A DNA stretch of 37,038 nt, taken from NCBI GenBank assembly GCA_026770615.1, contig MU631348.1:410427-447464 (forward strand), in the 5' to 3' direction. This document shows positions 33,776 through 37,038 of this stretch, piece by piece (positions within the stretch are counted from its first letter, which is position 1; the number at the start of each line of letters is the position of its first letter). A model generated the notes under the pieces. It saw only the letters and a list, made by a program, of their open reading frames with translations, made no database searches and was not told where the DNA came from. The stretch comes from Pavlovales sp. CCMP2436 (taxonomy: Eukaryota; Haptophyta; Pavlovophyceae; Pavlovales). The translations under genes and the position numbers were made by a program.

Positions 33776-34428
33776 ACGGACTAACGCGGTTGATGGTGCG
33801 CGACGCGCTCGGTGCGCACTGTGTGGTGGATGCCGCGCGTTGGCGCAGAGTCGCGCTTCAGCGCGCGACGCACTTCGGCGTGGGCTAGCGGGCTTGCCAT
33901 CGTCGGATCCTGCGGCTAGCCGCGGCCAGCGTCTTGCAGTCAATACGTGTTAATAATGTTAGATTGATTATAAACTAATTAATTAAACACTGCACAGCAC
34001 TGGTCTGGCGGCGCAGGGCCAATAACTTATTTCAATTTATATAATATTACGCGCGCATATAATTTTTCAGTGTAACTAACGTCATAACTTCTATGGTAGG
34101 ACGGGGCCCTATTTTGGGACACTTGCGCGCGATTGAGTCTACGCGCTAACGGCTGGGAATTTTGCGACGGAAGTTAGAGCGCCAGATAGCCCACGCCCAG
34201 GCGCGTCCGGCAAGCCAGCGCACACCCCTGTCCAACCTCTTGATCAGCCGTGCGAGCGCGCCGCGCGTTGCGACGAATCAGAAATTTCGGCCGTAATTTC
34301 AACGTGAATTACAATTGCGTACGAACGGGAGCGGCCACTGAGCTCGCTGATAGATCCTAGCGTACCCTGTGAGCAGGCGGACACGCCAATGCCGGCGCCG
34401 TCGCAAGAGCTTGAGATTTCGCGGCTAA
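33776..34428. other. Spacer with no supported gene
   Basis: I see no gene or clear repeat. The stretch at 33960-34080 is A/T-rich. The rest is GC-rich and could hold leader exons of the chromodomain gene, but none is evident. Confidence 0.4.
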
Positions 34429-34472
34429 CTGCTTTGCCGCGCAGGTCGTCAAAAAAACAGTTTTTTCTGCAG

Positions 34473-34692
34473 CCGCGATGACGCAAGCAAGGAGTACACG
34501 CCGTCCATGATCCACGACGCGCGCATGAGATCCAAGCTCGTCGAGTTCGAGGTCGAGTGGGATGGGTGGACCAACCCGATCGACTTCACGTGGGAGCCGG
34601 AGGTCAACCTGCCGGGTTACGCCGACCTCGTCCGCGACTTCATTGCGGAGTGGAAGAAGGCCGGCAAGGCGTGGCCCCCGCCGAGGGGGTGA
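34473..34692 (+). CDS. Terminal exon with a chromodomain
   Basis: After a strong acceptor (TTTTTTCTGCAG) the frame encodes about 72 residues: ASKEYTPSMIHDARMRSKLV, EFEVEWDGW, DFTWEPEVNL, then DLVRDFIAEWKKAGK and TGA. This is the chromodomain pattern, with the VEWDGW strand standing for VKWKGY, the TWEPEVNL block and the C-terminal helix. Chromodomains bind methylated histone tails and are also attached to retrotransposon integrases. Upstream exons are not found, so it could be the end of a host chromatin gene or a transposon remnant. The frame also stays open leftward to 34429. Confidence 0.65.
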
Positions 34693-35161
34693 TGGGGGGG
34701 AGTGCCCCCCCGCCCCTGCTCGCCGCCGGCCCGCTTTGGGAGGCCCTCCGATGCGCGTCGGGGTCGGCTATCCCACGATAGGGCCCATTTTAGTTTTTTC
34801 TCTCTGTACCGCATGCACTTGACATGTCTTGCAGCGGCTGGCCGGTAGCTTGTTCGGATAGTCCAGGCTTCTAGGGGCACTTCGACAACACCCCTGGCTA
34901 TCCCCCAGGCCATCAAGCGCCCTTGCCAGACCTCATGTAACCAGTCTGGGACTCGATATGTCCAAAAGTGTCCCACCATGTAGGGGTTTTGACGTTATAT
35001 AGAAGATACATAAATAATGACTAAACTAATTCAATATACACGCGCGCGCGGGCGGGCGGCGAACGGCCACCCACACATAGCTACCAGGGAGGGGATGTCC
35101 ATCTGATCGAGCCATTCGCGAATGCAAACTCGCCAGCTAGCGCTGGGGCTGAAAGAAGCTT
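34693..35161. other. Spacer between convergent genes
   Basis: It contains 3' flanks of the chromodomain exon and of the App1 gene. No gene is seen. CCCACGATAGGGCCCATTTT near 34770 loosely resembles the inverse of 34094-34115, too weakly to call an element. Confidence 0.4.
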
Positions 35162-35406
35162 TTACTTTGAGGAGCGCGGCCATTTCGCAGCGTCGTCTGT
35201 GATGGTGCTCGCGCGATCGAAGACGGTCCACATCTCGTCAGGAAGCCCGCGGAAATGCCTGCGCGCGGTCACATAGGGCAGAGAGGTAGGTCACACAAGG
35301 AGGGTATATATATATTGAATCCCTATCAGTAAGTATATATATATATATGTACACATTTATAATGTATATTAAATAATATATTATATTATAATATATTATA
35401 TTATAT

Positions 35407-35471
<65 letters not shown>

Positions 35472-36760
35472 TAAATAAACCACGCAGACACATACACATA
35501 TGCATACCTGGCGAGGCTCGCACGTGTTTCGTCCACTGGAGTGAATCCCGTTTTCTTGGTCGGGACGTTGCGTATGTAGACGTGCGCGATTTGGCTGCGA
35601 TGCTGTTTTGCTATTTGGGCGTAGATCTGGATGCAGTAGGAGTTGGGGACAGGGGTAAGGTTGTGAGGTAATATTAAGCAGAGACTGCGAGGTAAGAGTG
35701 AGATCAAGAGCAAGGGACAGTGAGAGATTTTTTGAGCAAAAGTGCGCAATTTGGCAGCGGTGCTGCTTTTTCTATTTGGGCTAGATTTTTATTTTTAGGA
35801 GTTGGGATAATTACATCATTTAATTGACGTATGCTTCTGCGCAGCTCGCCTTGCCAGCCCCCAATAATGAATGTAGCAATATCATTTCCCCGGCCACGAT
35901 TCCCCCAAAAGGTCTTTAGCCGGCCGGACAGTGTTTTTTTCTCCTCTCTCTTTCTCTTTCTCTCTCTCTCAAAAAATATAAAAAAATAAAAATGTGTTTG
36001 CGGACAGAAGCTAGGGGAAGCTGGTAAGCCAATTGGGCCTAGATCTGGTAGCGAAAACAAAGGGAGGGGAGGGTTATTATATTCTTATTGCATGCTCGTT
36101 GTAATTAAATGCGAATTATTCCACCTGCGATTAATTTTTCTCAAAAAGAGAAGGAGGTGAGATAATAAAAGGGGGAGTTCACATGTACCTAAGACACATG
36201 TACCCAACCCCCCCCCCTCCTCTAAAAAAGGCCTCACACTCTTTGTATCTCGATCGCTTCAAAGTCCAAGCAGGGTAGTGTCGGATATATTTGTTGCGCA
36301 CTGGCACTATCAATAAGTCGAATGTAAATGAATCAATTAAAGCATGTTTCTCAAGGGCTGAAACTCCCGATTATGAACCCCCCCTCCCCCTCCATACTTG
36401 CCTGTGGGTCTTTTTCGCCGGAGTCGCCAACAAGGACGAAAGTCCGCTGCGGGAAGCTTTTGAGCAGCGTCTCGATCTGTTTGGGGGGGGTAGGTTATTC
36501 TTGAGGATTCATAATCGGAAGTTTCAGCCCTTGAGAAACATGCTTAATTAATTCTTTTACATTCGACTTGTTGATAGTGCCAGTGCGCAACAAATATATC
36601 CGACACTACCCTTCTTGGACTTTGAAGCGATCGAGATACAAAAAGTGTGAGGCCTTTTTCCCCTTCATTTTGTTGTCCCCCCCCCCTTCCCCGCCCACTC
36701 ACACACAAACACACACAAACTGGCTGGAATATTAATTATATTATATATATATGTATATAC

Positions 36761-36793
<33 letters not shown>

Positions 36794-37018
36794 TACATGT
36801 ATACATATATATAGTTTACGCCTGCTTGGGCTTCAAAGTGGTCGAGCTGTGGAATACTTTTTTTATTGGGGGTGTAACCACCACATTTGGCTCGAGTTTG
36901 ATGAATATGGACATTGTTGATATAGTTCGCACCTGTTTGGGCTTCAAAGCGGTCGAGCTGCGGAATAAGTTTAAAAGTCGCCTCCCTTTATAGTGCAGAT
37001 CTTTCAAGTGAAAGGTGC
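35162..37018 (-). CDS. App1-family phosphatidate phosphatase, last four exons (partial)
   Basis: Exons at 36933-37018, 36402-36476, 35508-35626 and 35162-35258 join in matching phases (2/0/0/2) to about 124 C-terminal residues. They read TFHLKDLHYKGRRLLNLFRS, IETLLKSFPQRTFVLVGDSG followed by EKDPQ, IYAQIAKQHRSQIAHVYIRN, then FRGLPDEMWTVFDRASTI and a TAA. This is the C-terminal half of the DUF2183/App1 catalytic domain, a HAD-type phosphatase that dephosphorylates phosphatidic acid. GDSGEKD is the HAD motif that holds the metal. The catalytic DxDxT block would be upstream, beyond the window. Intron 2 begins with GC (CAG/GCAAGT), the accepted GC-AG variant. Two introns carry copies of exon edges, and exon 36402-36476 lies between long inverted repeats. 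Confidence 0.85.
35395..35466. repeat. TA microsatellite near the App1 exon 35508-35626 donor
   Basis: About 30 TA units preceded by ATATT units, within the last App1 intron. Confidence 0.95.
36225..36659. repeat. Long inverted repeat (about 150-bp arms) enclosing an App1 exon
   Basis: 36225-36377 and 36509-36659 are inverse copies with only a handful of differences. For example, GGCCTCACACT, ATCTCGATCGCTTCAAAGTC and TATTTGTTGCGCACTGGCAC occur in both. The 131-bp loop holds the exon at 36402-36476 with both its splice sites. Confidence 0.93.
36745..36812. repeat. AT/GTAT microsatellite in an App1 intron
   Basis: (AT)n mixed with GTATAC words between the inverted repeat and the copied edge of the neighbouring exon. 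Confidence 0.9.
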
Positions 37019-37038
37019 CTAGGGTGGGGGGGGGGGGT

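Noticed and set aside
35031..35231. 66-residue minus frame over the last App1 exon
   Set aside because: It overlaps the exon in a different frame; the frame in phase with the upstream exons gives the family-like end and a TAA.
36291..36551. 86-residue plus-strand frame inside the inverted repeat
   Set aside because: It looks protein-like (FFAGVANKDESPL) but is the antisense of the App1 exon carrying GDSGEKDPQ, which fits the gene in phase.

Overview
This is a stretch of eukaryotic nuclear DNA, most likely from a microalga or another free-living protist. The host genes are GC-rich and split by many short, phase-consistent GT-AG introns. They encode eukaryotic proteins: peroxin-12, an App1-type phosphatidate phosphatase, a RING-CH ubiquitin ligase and a PARP. 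The introns and spacers are full of microsatellites and small repeats. I cannot name the species from sequence alone. A run of 940 N lies at 13601-14540.

Region 1 (about 866-9011) is a block of DNA-virus genes. It looks like part of an integrated polinton-like virus (PLV). It holds a double-jelly-roll major capsid protein, a penton-like minor capsid protein, a FtsK/HerA-type packaging ATPase, a large fibre-like protein with a discoidin-type end, a broken second copy of that fibre gene, and three structural or unknown proteins. Five genes point left and three point right from a shared spacer at 6427-6521. Several starts are preceded at about 20-25 bp by near-identical A/T-rich boxes. No polymerase, helicase or integrase gene is visible, so the element is either cut off by the window or incomplete.

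Region 2 (about 9012-15341) is repeat-rich. It has short tandem repeats, a 199-bp inverted-repeat element, GC-rich tandem arrays, and a 3.7-kb element (11658-15341) bounded by inverted ends packed with GATACATC-type words. Two TA-flanked MITEs and a 5'-truncated retroelement-like copy are nested inside it.

Region 3 (about 15816-24931) carries a three-exon membrane-anchored flavin/NAD reductase gene, a larger repeat element with 57-bp inverted ends (18322-20961), a RING-CH membrane protein gene, and fragments of transposon-type genes including an OTU protease remnant.

Region 4 (about 24949-37018) is host gene territory. It has a lipoyl-domain protein (+), a seven-exon PEX12 gene (-) that I could join with all phases matching, a 42-residue membrane ORF (-), a zinc-binding/PARP gene (+) interrupted only by TAG codons, a chromodomain exon (+), and the last four exons of an App1-family phosphatase (-) that runs off the right edge.

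The most unusual feature is in Region 4. At PEX12 exons 2, 5 and 6 and two App1 exons, the exon edge together with its splice site has one or two diverged copies in the neighbouring intron. One App1 exon also sits in the loop of a 150-bp inverted repeat. Gene calls come from recognising motifs and family patterns by eye; no database search was run.
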